From NCBI GenBank assembly GCA_963920665.1, contig OY987269.1:14758501-14822500 (forward strand): a DNA stretch of 64,000 nt. The letters run 5' to 3'. Origin of the DNA: Straminergon stramineum (taxonomy: Eukaryota; Streptophyta; Bryopsida; Hypnales; Calliergonaceae). The notes beneath the pieces are model-generated. The model was not told the origin of the DNA, made no database searches, and saw nothing but the letters and a program-made list of their open reading frames with translations. Made by a program: the position numbers and the translations under genes. Positions 12,901 through 25,080 of the stretch are shown in pieces; within the stretch, counting starts at the first letter, position 1; every line of letters begins with the position of its first letter.

Positions 12901-13552
12901 TGTGAATTGTTGCCCTACTCATTTCTGGGTTATCACTATAACAGTAGTATATCCTAGCATTGCATGTGCGAAGGCATGAAGGTGGTTTCTTGCAAACCTT
13001 ACAGATAAGAGTACAATCTCAAGGAGGACTATCTCCAACTATGAAAGGGAAGGATGTATAGCCACTCCACTCTGTTTCATTCTTCTTGGAAGCTCTCTTT
13101 ACATAATCACACTCTCGATTCTCACAAGCAAGATGCTTGGTACAGTACGACTTACGGAACTTCAGGTTGTCAAAATTGTTGATGTTTGTGGTGACAAGCT
13201 TGTACCATGGGTGTCCATCGTATCGCTTGTCCATTCCTTCCAAGTTTTAAGCGGCTGATGAAGACGAAGATGAACGGCATGGAAACAATTTGAAGATGAC
13301 ATCCTCGTCAAAAACCACTGGAAGAAATGGAACAAGATGGTGCTTGACGGTGTTCAGATCCATTGTGGATAATTTATTTCGAGATCGATGCATACTAGCT
13401 AGTCTCCTCAAACACTCTATAATACTCACTCTCTCAATAGGATGTGGATGCAAAGGAAGATGAGAGAATACAAATTGCCAATGACTTTGTGATGGAGTTC
13501 TAGATTTTGAGTTGACAAAGTCAGGTTGTCTGATGCAACTTGGACCGAACAT
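9964..13552 (-). pseudogene. Decayed Mutator-like (MULE) transposase with GCM1/WRKY-like zinc finger and SWIM domain
   Basis: Read from right to left the parts are in transposase order. An N-terminal segment (13552-13250) is followed by a Cys/His region (13243 to about 12820: CTKHLACENRECDY, then SCLRTCNARIYYC, then HIGEHIHP), which resembles the WRKY-GCM1/FLYWCH zinc-finger superfamily. A MULE catalytic-type region follows (12700-11861; KGFMAASAMANWNAVRIVYG, ERTCLLHW, FWHFRYRQWGGF). Next come 11320-10962 (LCNLSEMIHNKWLQMFG) and a C-terminal SWIM-type region in 11064-9964 (GRFPTCTCPDF ... MNCKYLYYLY). In-frame stops interrupt the frame at 13247-13249, 13019-13021, 12791-12793 and 11271-11273, and the frame changes near 11.05 kb. 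The SWIM motif ends in Cys-Lys-Tyr where CxH is usual, and an Ala sits where I would expect Asp in the GFMA-x-SA segment. Clearly non-functional. Ends and target duplication were not found. Confidence 0.8.
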
Positions 13553-13677
13553 GCGTATTTATGCAGAGTCAAGTTAGGAGACTCTCCTTCCGATTCACTA
13601 GACAACTCTATGACTCAATCGATATCTACTTTCTCAACTTTCACTACATGAAGTACTACAGGCTTTGGAAGAATGGA

Positions 13678-14082
13678 CTAAACTTCAATATGAGGACTAG
13701 GTGAAATGGCATGTGCAATGTAAGGCATATTGACTATACAATTATCTAATTGGCAGCTAAAAATCTCAATTGATGCAGCTCCTATAGACAAAGGAAGCCC
13801 ATATGCTCTATAGTTTCCAAGTGCAAGATACCAACACTGCCCTCCATCATCTATTGACCTCATAATAGGGATAGATTGATGCAATTCACTTGTACTTGAC
13901 TTCCTCTCCTCCTCCACATAGATTGAAGACTCAAAGAATCTGAATCGGACATGGAGCAGGTGATTGAGTATTCTAGCACGTCCATCATCATCTAACAGAA
14001 AAACAAGGGGAACTTCATATCCATCTACTTGAAGGCAAGCCATGATCGTTATTCCAATAGAGAGTATTGGCAATGAAGACAA
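13678..14082 (-). CDS. Unrecognised ORF beside the MULE relic
   Basis: An uninterrupted frame of up to 134 codons; an internal Met at about residue 15 (MACLQVDGYEVPLVF) would be an equally good start. The product has no motif I recognise, no signal peptide and no zinc-binding pattern. It lies just upstream of, and on the same strand as, the decayed MULE transposase. It could be a second frame or N-terminal exon of that element, or chance. Given the decay of the neighbour, an intact product is doubtful. Confidence 0.3.
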   Translation of the reverse strand: MSSLPILSIGITIMACLQVDGYEVPLVFLLDDDGRARILNHLLHVRFRFFESSIYVEEERKSSTSELHQSIPIMRSIDDGGQCWYLALGNYRAYGLPLSIGAASIEIFSCQLDNCIVNMPYIAHAISPSPHIEV

Positions 14083-15909
14083 ATTATCCTATGTTCAGGG
14101 TAAGAGAGAGAAGGGCTTTCTTTAGCATATAAAGTTTCCATAGTGATTTTCAGGAACATAGCATAGCATAGGTGGCTCCGTCAATATTTAATGCTAAGTA
14201 AATTTGAATTAATGTTCATCCAATTTGGCATAGTAACTTGGCCCCCATGTACATTAATTGTATGACTGCCATTTGCCGCCATCTACATGCACTGTAGAAT
14301 TGCCATTTGTCACCATCCACATGCATTGCATGCAAGACTGTCAACCACCGCCATCCACAGCAGTAATAGTACTAGTAGCCATCCGGTGCCATTCAAATAC
14401 CTTCCCCACCATCATCTACAAGAGTAATGGCTTCAAATAGGCGGCACTGTCAGAGACCATTTGTGTTCATGAATGAGAAATACCAACACACTACAGTTTA
14501 ATTGAAAACACTTGTTAGAGATCTTGTGGTGGTATGTTAAATTGAGATGGAGGATCCCCTTCTAGATTTGCATCATCAAACTTTTCAAGGGAGTCAACGC
14601 ATTAAACGTTTTGACAAGTACAACACCATGAATGCAAACATAGGCTTCTATAACCACTCTATAGTGAGATGTGACAGTCTAAGTTCTCAGTGTTTGAATT
14701 GTACAAATAGAAGCTCCCTCTTCAGGTAGAAGCCACTTCTATGCCTTGAAGCAAACACACTGTTTGTGGGAGGGTGTATTTAGTTTCATGTTCTTATTTC
14801 TCACCTCATGCATGTAGAAAGTGAGGGCGGTCTGATTCTTAATCCATTGCATAGGAAGACAAGGAAGAGGTGAAGTTCTACCTATTTTTCATCTTCTAAG
14901 GCACTCAAGAGGTCTAGGATGACTCGAGGGAAGAAAGTGGTTTCCAAGACTAATTAGTTAGTCTATACCAAGTGACCTTCGCAAAGTACTTTGTTTTGGT
15001 AGCAGAGTTAGGGGTGGAGACGACAGAGTTGTTACACCAATCTGTGAGAAGTGCAAGAGACATCGGAGGAAACCATTGGTGGATAGAATCAAGTAGGAGA
15101 AGAGGTTGATACTAATGTAAGAATCAAAGCATCCCATTCCTTCTGTTTTGAATAACTTCACTTCCATTGCTTTCTTGTAGAGGTCATTGGGATATTGGAA
15201 GAATGAGTCAATGCATATTCACTTTTCTTGTTTGAGTTGTTTCATCATGTAGTACTAATACATTCACTACATTATGAAATATTAGTTTTCATTATGATTA
15301 CATAGAATATACCTTGGGAATCCATAGACGTCAACTTCATAATAGATATAGTTTGGACATTTAAAGATCCTCATGATGTAGGTCACCGTCAAAGTTTATG
15401 CCATTTTGAATTGGAGATAATGTTCAAATGCTTTATTCTTGCTTTCCTCGTACATGACTTCTGAAAATACTATGAAATATGAAGACTATAGTTCTCTGAT
15501 GTTAATGAACAAATGAAAAGGTGGATGAAAAAGTAGAGGTCATTTAATATCTTTGAGGTTTTAATTACTTCAATGGATATAATCAAGTAGCTTGTTCATT
15601 TCCTTCAAGATCTTTCTTTGCAATGCCTTTAATAATTAAAACAAATTATTTTTCATTTTTTTCCTTGGAAAAACAAGGGAAACTAAGAATAGGCAAATCT
15701 AAATTGCAATGATCACTATTAATTTTGAAATAACAAAATGTCTTGCAAAACAACTAAATTTCTTGGACTACTTCACTATCTACTTTCACGCCCCTCTAAT
15801 AATAAATGCAAACCTTATTTTTGAAAGAAAGGACTGTTTCACTCAACTTTATGATATTCTATTTTTGTGAGTACTTCAAAAATGAATAGTAGACCTCAAG
15901 GTTTTCTTC
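14083..15909. other. Gene-free spacer
   Basis: No supported gene. At 14240-14400 a short degenerate repeat of about 40 bp recurs about four times (gccatttg-ccaccatccacatgca-like). The rest is AT-rich and unremarkable. Confidence 0.4.
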
Positions 15910-16101
15910 TACACTAAATAGGGATATTAAGGGGACCAAAAAATTAAAGGGACTAATTCTAGAAAACTGTAGAGTTTTGAAACATGATGTACATCCCTCG
16001 GACATTCCAATAACTATTGATGTACAATAAAGGTAGATATTTATTTAGTGTGGAATATCGATTAATTAGTATGGGTCCCCTTAATACCCCTATTTAGTGT
16101 A
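15910..16101. mobile_element. 188-bp MITE with TA target site, copy 1 (Tc1/mariner or Stowaway-like)
   Basis: The element runs from 15912 to 16099 and is flanked on both sides by TA. Its left end, cactaaatagggatattaag, is the inverted complement of its right end, cttaatacccctatttagtg, with one mismatch, and the match continues into ggggacc/ggtcccc. It has no coding capacity. A second copy of identical length lies at 57917-58104, about 75-85 % similar by eye. Although the tips read CACTA, the 3-bp flanks do not match as they would for a CACTA element, whereas TA is duplicated at both copies. A Tc1/mariner-type origin is therefore inferred. Confidence 0.88.
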
Positions 16102-18816
16102 CTACTACCAAAGATATTGTTATTCTTGGAGGTTAGCAAAGTATATATATAGTGCATATATTTAGCCCCTAATACATGGAATGTTTTTTAATCCAACACT
16201 TGTTCTACCTTTGAATTTACACTAGGATTTATAAATTAGGAAAGACTTAATTTTCATGCAAGGAAAAATCAAATTAATATATCATGATGCATGAATTGTA
16301 AAAGGAAAATACTATAGTCTTCTAGAATGATTTAAATGGTAGGTATGCCATTGAGTAGCATAAATCAAAATATAATTCTCACTTTCCAGTGCATGCAAGA
16401 ATTGAGGCTAATTAAGTAACTCTTTTAATAGCAGAGGATGCACCAACAATATTGCAAATTGGTAGTGTTGGATACCTGGATTCCAAATCAGGGACTAGGA
16501 ATACGAATGCTTTGTTGGATGCTTGTATGACTAGCAAGCTGTGTACTCTCAATATAGAAGCATTCACAAAAATCTGAGTGCCCATGACCTAGAATTTCGG
16601 CAGTCACCGTCTACTTTCTTGGCAACATTTTCTTGGCACATTGTGTCAAGATTTTGGGCAGAATCAAATGGTGTCTAATGCACACCAAATAGTATCATGT
16701 CCTATACTCCCCCGGGCTCTTTCACTTGCATTATTTTATTGTTTAGCCTTCAAGTTTTGTTCACTACGACTTGTTGGTGGATTTTTGAGCGTGCAAGTGG
16801 GCAAAATGACTTGAAATACACGAAGTCGCTCGCGTAACGACTCAAATCTGCAGCAAGCTCGCGGAGACGCAAGAAGATTGTGTCCAACACTTCAGGTGCA
16901 AAAGTGTCTATACAGTAGTATGCAAATACTAAGATATTTTAGATTGAATTGAAACTAGCATGTATATGATGTTTTCAAGCCTCAATGGTTGAATCACGTA
17001 GTGAATTTAAGAGCATTGCCGAATTTCAATCGTCCTTGCAAGAATGAAGTCGACGTCATTTTTTTTGTCAAGTGCCAATTAGTCTCATTGATTTTGTGTG
17101 TCTTCAAATTTCCTTCGTAGACTGAAATGATCAAACTTAAAATATGGAAAGTACTTGCAGTCAAATCTACTTTAGATTCTCCCACTCATTCTAAGGTTTG
17201 CAAGTAACTGTAGCAGTGCTTGACATTTTCCTTCGAAGATCACACTGTTGTACTGTTTTTGAGGGGTCCTAGACATTCTCTCCCATACTCCGTCGAATCC
17301 GACAATCTTTCGGAGGGGATCTGTAGGATCCCAACATATCGACATAGTACTGGGTAATTTTTAATTGACTTGTCAATCCTTGAGGTACAAGATTTGGCCT
17401 TGTTGAAGTTTTGATGACTTAATTGGCAAATTGAAGTTTATAATTTACCTTAGCATTCAGAGGTGTTGATATCTTGTTTGGAATCTGAAGTATAATACTT
17501 CATTCTTTGCCGCGAGTTCATGCAAGGACCTTCATATTTCCAAAACATGACTGAGTTTTGATCGTTACCTGACTGTTGGTTTTCAAACCTTTTGTAGATG
17601 TCTCGTTCTTTTGCGAGATTGATGATTTTGTTGGACTTTGTTTCGTAGTGCTTTACCAAAGCAATTCCTAAAGGATCTCATTAGTTCATTGAGATATAGG
17701 TTCTTAATAGTTTCCTCGCTTGTAGTTGCAGTTTTTGTTAATGTTTAGAATCCAAGTGGTGTTGTACAAGCTTTTTTATTTCCAAAGGTACCTATGCATG
17801 CTGTTTTTGTCAACTTCTCTTTACCTAGTCCATTTCAAAATCCTCCACAATTGTATTGAAGATTCTAATCTTCGACTACATTTAAGTTTGGTGTCAATAA
17901 AAGTTGGAAGTTCAAGTCCCGTAGTTCATCGTTGTTAGCCTGTAGACTTCAACAAGGAAAAGAAAAAAATCCCGGCCAAAAATTAGAGTCCCGTTACTAG
18001 GAGGTCCAAGTGTCCAACAGATACACACCATGAGACTATGAGATCTGACAGATCGTTGGTGAGTCTCAACTGGACCCCTCAATTTCTAGATTTTATAGAG
18101 TCTCTTTCACGAATTTATAGAGATCTTTGTGTTTATGAACTCATTTTTGCCATATCCCGAGGACTTTTTTGATTTCCAGTTCTAATTTGCTTGAGGAACA
18201 TTCGTTTTGAGAAAATCCACTAATTTTGTCTTCTATTCATAAGATTGTAGTACAAAAAACAAAAAACAGTTGTGTTGTAGCTTAAGGTTTGGACATGCTT
18301 ATTGCAAATGAAAATAATTTTTTTATTACCCTTTTTGATTTAACTTGGTATTGAGAAATTATAGTTTCCTTTTCTTGGTAAGTTCACAGTGAGGGTACTT
18401 GAGAATTTAATGATTCTAGAAGATAAGAACCAAAACCTGTGGGTCTAGTGGAGATAGAACGGACAAGTGTCGGATCTAACGGTCTAGTCTCTTCCATCTA
18501 CTTGACCCCTAGGATCTAGGATATTATTTTCTTTATTATTAAATTTTGAACGTCTGATCCCCAAGGTCTTGACCGTCTATTTCAAAGACCTATGACATTG
18601 TATTCTTCGTTATTAAATACTTACAACCCTACGTTTGAATTTTGAGTTTGTTTTGGCCTATGATATGAGAACACATAGCTAACTTTTGCAAGTGTACATT
18701 TCTGGATGTTAATATTAGTAGAATCATATGTGTTATTCGAGAAATTCTCTTTGTCGTAATTCAATATAAATCATATAACTGACCTAGAAATTGTTCAATG
18801 TGTTGATTGAAAACAG
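16102..18816. other. Gene-free AT-rich spacer
   Basis: No convincing ORF, splice-supported exon or element end. The last few hundred bases may include upstream exons or promoter of the degenerate gene that starts near 18817, but I could not identify them. Confidence 0.4.
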
Positions 18817-21800
18817 AAAGGACGGAGAAGGAGTACATCAAATCCTATTGTTCAGCCTCAAAATCTTCCAATTGCTCAAGAAGTAGGCCCTTCTCAGCCT
18901 TTGACACTGGCCACTAGAGCCCTAAGGGTCTCTAGTGACTCAAAAGAGGAGGAAGCCAAAGGAAAAGACATGGTAAGTTTCAATGACATCATGGATGCCG
19001 CAGATGCTTTTGAGGTCTCATGCATGAATCAGGTGAGTGACCCCAATGTACGTAGACGCCGTCAACATCTAGCTAGAATGCTAGAGTTTGCTAGATGCAA
19101 GACAACAGTAATATCTCTGAAGAGTTTTGACATTGAGTATAGCTCAGAGAGTCAAGTTTCTATTACTATCGATGGTCCAATGTGGGAGGACACATGTGAA
19201 TGTGATTGTAGCACAGTCTAGGGTAGACAAGAAGTTGCTATAATTCACTTGAGTTCCGATTCGAAGGAGGATGTTCAAATAGATTGATTCCACTCACTTG
19301 GATTCATGTTTTGAACTTGAAGATTTAGACCCTTTCATATCTAATATACCTTTTGTACTTATTTTCAAGTCATTAATGATTTCTTCCTACCATGTTATTG
19401 CATTTGTATTCCTTGAGTTATTTTACAAATTGCGAATATTTACTTTTCATTTTCAATTTGATTCCGTTATCCCAAGCCAACAAATGTTGATCATTTTTCA
19501 TTCTTGCACAAGAAAATGGATGTGTCTCCCACAGTGTTGTCACAAGAGGAGATTGTACTTGAGACTCAAAACAACAATGATACCCCTCAACCAGACATTG
19601 AAGGTGAAGATGAAGGGGAGTTCGTGGAAGAGGAGGTTGCAGAAGATGTCTTGGAAGACGAGGACAAAGACTTCGATGAAGATGAGTTGCGCTCATATCA
19701 CAAGGTAGATTCTATGAAAACCATTGCTTCTCTAAGGATGAAGCCCGATCATCTTTTCCAACTTCAGATCCCACTTTGTCGAATGGTAGCCATGCCTATG
19801 GTAAGGCCAACACTTGCATGTGATTTAAAGTTGCTTGAGCAAGAGTTTAACAAAGGATACCGAGATGGAGCCGCAGTGTTTTATGTTACCACAACAAAGG
19901 AGGCCGGAGAAAGTTCAACTTTCACAGAGGAGGAGATGGAGGAGTGGGATCCATCATGGAAAAAGAAGAATGTCATTTTCAATGCTCAGGTTGAATCCGT
20001 GCCGGAGCTGAGGTTTTTGAAAAATCTCAAGTTCTTTGTTTGTGACAGTAATCATAGATTGCTTTCATGGATGAATCATATCACTAAGAAACACTCGAAG
20101 GAATGGGATTGGCATTATGCCGTGGATTCTATTGTTTTAGATACGAAGGGGAAGACAGAGCTGGTCATACATGTTATGCATGACATAAACAAGTGAGTAA
20201 TTGAGCCCTCCTCTATGAATTTGGCATTTACTAAGACTTTGAATTGAATTTCGAAATTATGCATTTCGCATGGGAGACACTAACAAATATTGTCTTTATG
20301 AATTGTAGATCCATTGAAGATTTTCATATGAAGACCAATCTGATCCATACTTTCTACTCGGTTCAAAAGTATGGACTTCTTCCCATTGAGCACTTCAACG
20401 AGATGTTGAGGCCATCAATGCTCAAATAGTGTGGGGCTCCAAAAACCAAAAAGACTTGGTACTTTATGCCATTGGAGGTCTTCACAATCTTTGTTTTTCG
20501 GGTGAGAAATTATTTGATTACTATAATTTATTTTGGCTTCTATTGGAATATGGTTATTCTATTATATATAGACATTGATTTGAATATGTTGAGTGCATTT
20601 CATTCTAGCTTTTTTTTTTTAATTACTTGAAGTTTTCCTTTTCAACGGATTTTTGTAGCAAGAGATAGCCCATGCAATGGATGTTGCACTTCGAAAGTAC
20701 AATGAGAGAACACCAGAGCAAGAGAAAATTCCTGAGGGACTTGCACATGCCTTGAGAGTTGGAGTAAAGGAGAAGATAGGAAAATTGAATGTGAAGATGA
20801 TGAAGTTGGTCGCAGTGGCGAATCCTGCTCATAAGCCGGAATTTTTAGAGGAGGTATGTTTCATGCATGCATTATCAATACATAACAATAGTCTTGGACA
20901 TAATTCAAATTTTAATTCACATTGTGGATATTTTGGGGTCAAGTGGAAAAACATTGGAATGCGAATGAGATCCCCAAGATGACTCTCAGAAAACTTCAAA
21001 TGGTGGCTACTTGCAACACCACTCCTTTCCACAAGACTAAGTTTCTAAAGTGGTGAAACTCTTCCATGCCTTCACGCGATGCTAGACAGTTTCCACCAAG
21101 GCCTGTATCAAAGATATTATTGGGCCCTTTCTTGAATAGATGCGTTTGGTATGTTGGAGTAAGTATCTGGTGTGTAATTATTTTGTTCTTAAGAGCTTCA
21201 GAGTTTTCAGTTAATGAAATTCTGAATTTTGAAAGTCCTGACCATAATATGTAGTTTTGGAATGCTAAATGATTCATAATTTTTACAGATTGAAGATGTA
21301 GCTATAGAATATTTTGAGAACGTGGTGAGGCAAGACAATATCAATATCAACATCAACATGAACGTTCCACTACAACCGGAGACCTTGTCAAAATATATAG
21401 AAGGTTGGAGGAGAAAAATTTGGGATCAAGGCTTTATGGCTCACTTGAGAGGAACGAACTACTTCAAAAAAAGTGACAATTTCATGACTTATGAGGGGTC
21501 AAAGCAAGCGGTGCAAAGGGTGCTTTTTCAGTGAGTCTCAATTACTTTCTATTAATTTGATTTATAATATCTCAACTCTTCAATTTTTGTAATGTCTTGA
21601 TTTTAGTTGGAAATGATTATTAAACCCTAGAATTAGAAATGAAAAGAAAGATTAGAAATGGGAAGTGCATAAGGGACCCCCATTTTTGTTCCCTCTAAGT
21701 TTACAATGTAATGTTTCCAACTCTAATTATTTGGATGTTCAAATTCTAGTTTAGATGTAATACTATAGGAAGTTGAAATAACATTCTTGCCTTCGTTGAT

Positions 21801-24047
21801 GTTTTTCTATTGATCTTCAATGTTGTGTACTCTTATTTGGCAGATACTTCAAGCATGAGCTCGAGGTAAAAGGGGCAACTAAGAAGGTGGACTTGCCTCC
21901 ATTCATCTCGAACTTTCTTGACCGTAGTTTTGCAGATTGCATGTACACAACAAATCAACTCCAAACGTACACCATAGCTCACCTTAGTGGAGGCGGATGG
22001 TACATTGATTGCCCCATCTCATACACTCATCCGTTTTAGGTTCAACTCCGAAATTCTTTGGAGGGAATGGGAGCTATTGATATGGATGTGGATGATATGA
22101 ATTCGCAAGGCTACATGATAAGCAGAGGGAGAGGGCCATTGCGAGGAGGGAAACCAATGACATGAGGAAAGCAGCTCGGATCCAAATTGCTTTGGAAAAC
22201 AAAGAGAAAAAAGAGGTAGACCGTGTGGCCAAGTTGGTAGAGAAGGAGAGGGAGAAAGAGGAGAAGGCCAGGGCAAAAGGGAAGAAGAAGGAGGATGGAG
22301 AAGGCGTTGTTCTTGCCTCATCAACGGTAGATCAAGGCTCTTAGATGGAAGCCGGTGCACATAGTGAAATGAAGAGGAAGGTTGTATTGTCAGAGTTCAC
22401 CGAAGAAATGGTCACCCAAGGCACATAGGTGATTGCCATAGGTGACAATGATGATGTGACATCGAAGGATTTAGTGCTCAATGTTTCCATTGTAGACATT
22501 GTTGATAATGAAAACAAAGAGGGACAAAATTGCTACACTGAGGTCATGGACTTCCTGAGAAAGGTAAACAAATTGACTTATTTTGTATTTTGAAGTTTCA
22601 TTGTATTGGTATATTATCACATATTCTCCATAGTAGGTACTAATGAATTCAAGTTTTTTTGTAAATGGTGGGAGGAAAGGCCAGGGTGTACAATGGGATG
22701 GTTAATCGGTGGCCGGAATTTGACCTCATGCTTTTCGACTGCCAGAAGAATTTGCTAGTGCCGGGGGTGTCATTTCCAAAAAATCATGTGCCTTACTAGA
22801 ACTCAGATCCAGAGTACAACATGATTTATTAAGCATTTTTCTTTGTAGAGAGGCATTTGCAAGACCATGGCTACATTGTGGTGTTCCATTCATGGAGCAT
22901 GATTGCCAAAAGCACCATTGCCGGACTATGTCAAGAGTATCCAAACTTGGTGAAAAAGAAAGAGTGGATGGGCATGAATTGGATGCATTTGACATCAACC
23001 ATTGACAAAACTAACACAGTATGATTCTATTCATTCTTTAGAATTTAGTTTGCATTTCTCATCTCATAATTTTCCTCAACTTCTGGTTTATGTATGGGTT
23101 GTTCTGTGCTTGCAGACTTTGAAGTTTGGCATTACCCTCTTGGTGAAAGATCTTGGTGCTAGAGGGAAGTCCAACTTCTTTTTCAAGCGCTCGGCAACGA
23201 TGTTGAAGGCCAAAGTTGACCTCAAGTGTGATGACTTGTTGATCAACTACACTACCGAGGACTCCATTTTGATGAACAACATGGATCGAATGCCTTGGCG
23301 TGGGGCTCAAGAGAAGGACGCCCACTTCATCCAATTTGTAATTGCAGGGACTACCGACGAGGGAGACGTGGTCCTTGATTGCACAACATCTACAAGTGAG
23401 TTAGGATTTTCATAAGTGTATTTTCAATCTCTATGTCATATGTTGAATCATTGAGGTAATGATTTGTGTTTTATTTTCTTCAAGTGCCTTTCTTACAACA
23501 TGTCGCGCAATAGGACACCACATTGTGGCATTAGAGGCAGATGAAATGATTTTTTCATCCATCCTTGAGTCCATGAAGAAACCTGCTCATTCAATCACGG
23601 TAGTTGCAGTCTCCGAAGTGCGTGCGATTGTAGCATCACAAGATCCAGATGCCATGATTATAGTACCTCGCCAGTTCGTGCACCAAAATAGACCTAGTAA
23701 GTAAGTTTCTACATTTTTTGATTATTGGTTTGCATGGTACTTGTAATGGTTTAGTAATCTAATACTCAATTATTTATATTTGCAACATTGAGGGATTGAT
23801 GTCAAACGATGCAGTAAAGAAGAAATGCCAACTTCTCTTGAGTCCGGAAAAGTCCTTCGATCTTCTAGTGTATATATAGCAGCTAGCTTCAATATTTACA
23901 GAATTTGGTACTTCAAAACCCAAATGCCGTAAAGCTTCATATGCTTTAAATCTCTTGCAATTCATAGACGGATCGGCATCTGAGGGGAAAGAGACTTCAA
24001 ATTCTTCTAGTGACATGGATTCTACAACAGAGTCTAACGCGACGTAG
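18817..24047 (+). pseudogene. Degenerate multi-exon gene with a permuted DNA N4/N6-methylase-like C-terminal half
   Basis: Exons inferred from frame and GT-AG borders: 18817-19221; about 19516-20195; 20309-20501; 20659-20853; about 20950-21158; 21289-21530; 21844-22563; 22680-23018; 23116-23395; 23485-23700; 23902-24047. The N-terminal half has a basic start, an acidic stretch (19600-19690) and an unfamiliar domain containing YRDGAAVFYVTTTKEAGESS and WHYAVDSIVLDTKGKTELV. After a charged coiled-coil segment (22100-22340) comes FDLMLFDCQKN, at the place of the methylase DPPY motif. It is followed by HGYIVVFHSWSMI, MPWRGAQEKDAHFIQFVI and GDVVLDCTTSTS / TTCRAIGHHIVALEADE, the AdoMet-binding motif and strand. 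That order (catalytic motif before AdoMet motif) is the one in the N6/N4 methylase family PF01555. In-frame stops occur at 20427, 21054, 22037, 22342, 22426, 22797 and 22830, with a frameshift near 22.1 kb and another at the 23395/23485 junction. It is not functional here. Introns are kept, so it is not a processed retrocopy. Confidence 0.6.
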
Positions 24048-24299
24048 TCTCATGAGATTGACGTATCTTATGAGTCAAATCATTATGTTTTGATTTTCAT
24101 TATGATTGGATTTGTGTGTTTTATAGCTACATGTTGTGTGATTCATTTTCCTTGACTCTCGTGCATTCTTCGTTTTTTCTTGTTGAAAGTCCTTCTGAAT
24201 AAAAATAGGGAGTGAATGAAAAAATCATTCCAATACAAGAACAGAGAAGTTTTCTTCAGAGAAATATTGTTTGACCAACCCGAAACCCGAAATCAATCA
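24048..24299. other. Spacer
   Basis: 3' flank of the methylase-like relic; nothing recognised. Confidence 0.3.
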
Positions 24300-25080
24300 T
24301 AGTCTCTTATCAAAAAATAGATGGTAAAAACCCCTAAACCCATACATGGATAACCTTGTCTTCAAATATTACCCAAACCAAATGGGTATGAGGAAGAACA
24401 AAACATTCACAACACAACAATCTTGAATGAAAAAAATAGGGAATGAAAAAATCATCACAACAACAAAAGTCTTCTTGGAAAAATGTGGTATATGAAAAAT
24501 TATGAACATGACCCTAACCCAAGAGGCTTCATAAAAAAATAGGATGTGAAAAAAACATCTAAACACCACAATCTTCAAGAAAAAAAATAGGGAGTGAAAA
24601 AACAATTACAACAACAAAAGTCTTCTTGGAAAAATGTGGTATATGAAAAATTATGAATAGGACCCTAACCAAACTACCCAAAAGGCTTGATAAAAAATAT
24701 AGGATTTGAAAAAAATATCTAAACACCATAGTCTTCAAGAAAAAAATAGGGAGTGAAAAAATAATTACAAAAACAAAAGTCTTCTTGGAAAAATGTGGTA
24801 TATGAAAAATTATGAACATGAAAATAATCCAAGAGGCTTCATAAAAATATAGGATGTGAAAAAAACCAGTACAACACTATAGTCTTCAAGAAAAAAAATA
24901 GGGAGTGAAAAAATAATTACAACAACAAAAGTCTTCTTGGAAAAATGTAGTGTGTGAAAAATTATGAACATAACAATAACCCAAGACTCTTCATTAGAAA
25001 AATAGGGATACAAAAAGACATTGCAACACTATAGTCCTCATAAAAAACTAGGGTGTGGCAAGAAAATGAGACTAAACAAT
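24300..25080. repeat. Tandem repeat, about 4-5 units of 151-159 bp
   Basis: The string caacaaaagtcttcttgg recurs at about 24461, 24612, 24771 and 24922, giving periods of 151, 159 and 151 bp. Each unit also carries atagggagtgaaaaaa, aaaaattatgaacatgac and ggcttcataaaaa-like pieces. Partial units lie at both ends. The minus-strand ORFs here (Phe/Ile-rich, repeating IFHIPHFSKKTF) are translations of the repeat, not proteins. Confidence 0.85.

Noticed and set aside
15912..16099. CACTA-class transposon because the tip reads CACTA
   Set aside because: The flanks do not show the 3-bp duplication of that class, while TA is duplicated at both copies, and the second copy reads CACTG.
24369..25013. 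Several Phe/Ile-rich minus-strand ORFs that look like membrane proteins
   Set aside because: They repeat the same peptide at the tandem-repeat period and are low-complexity translations.
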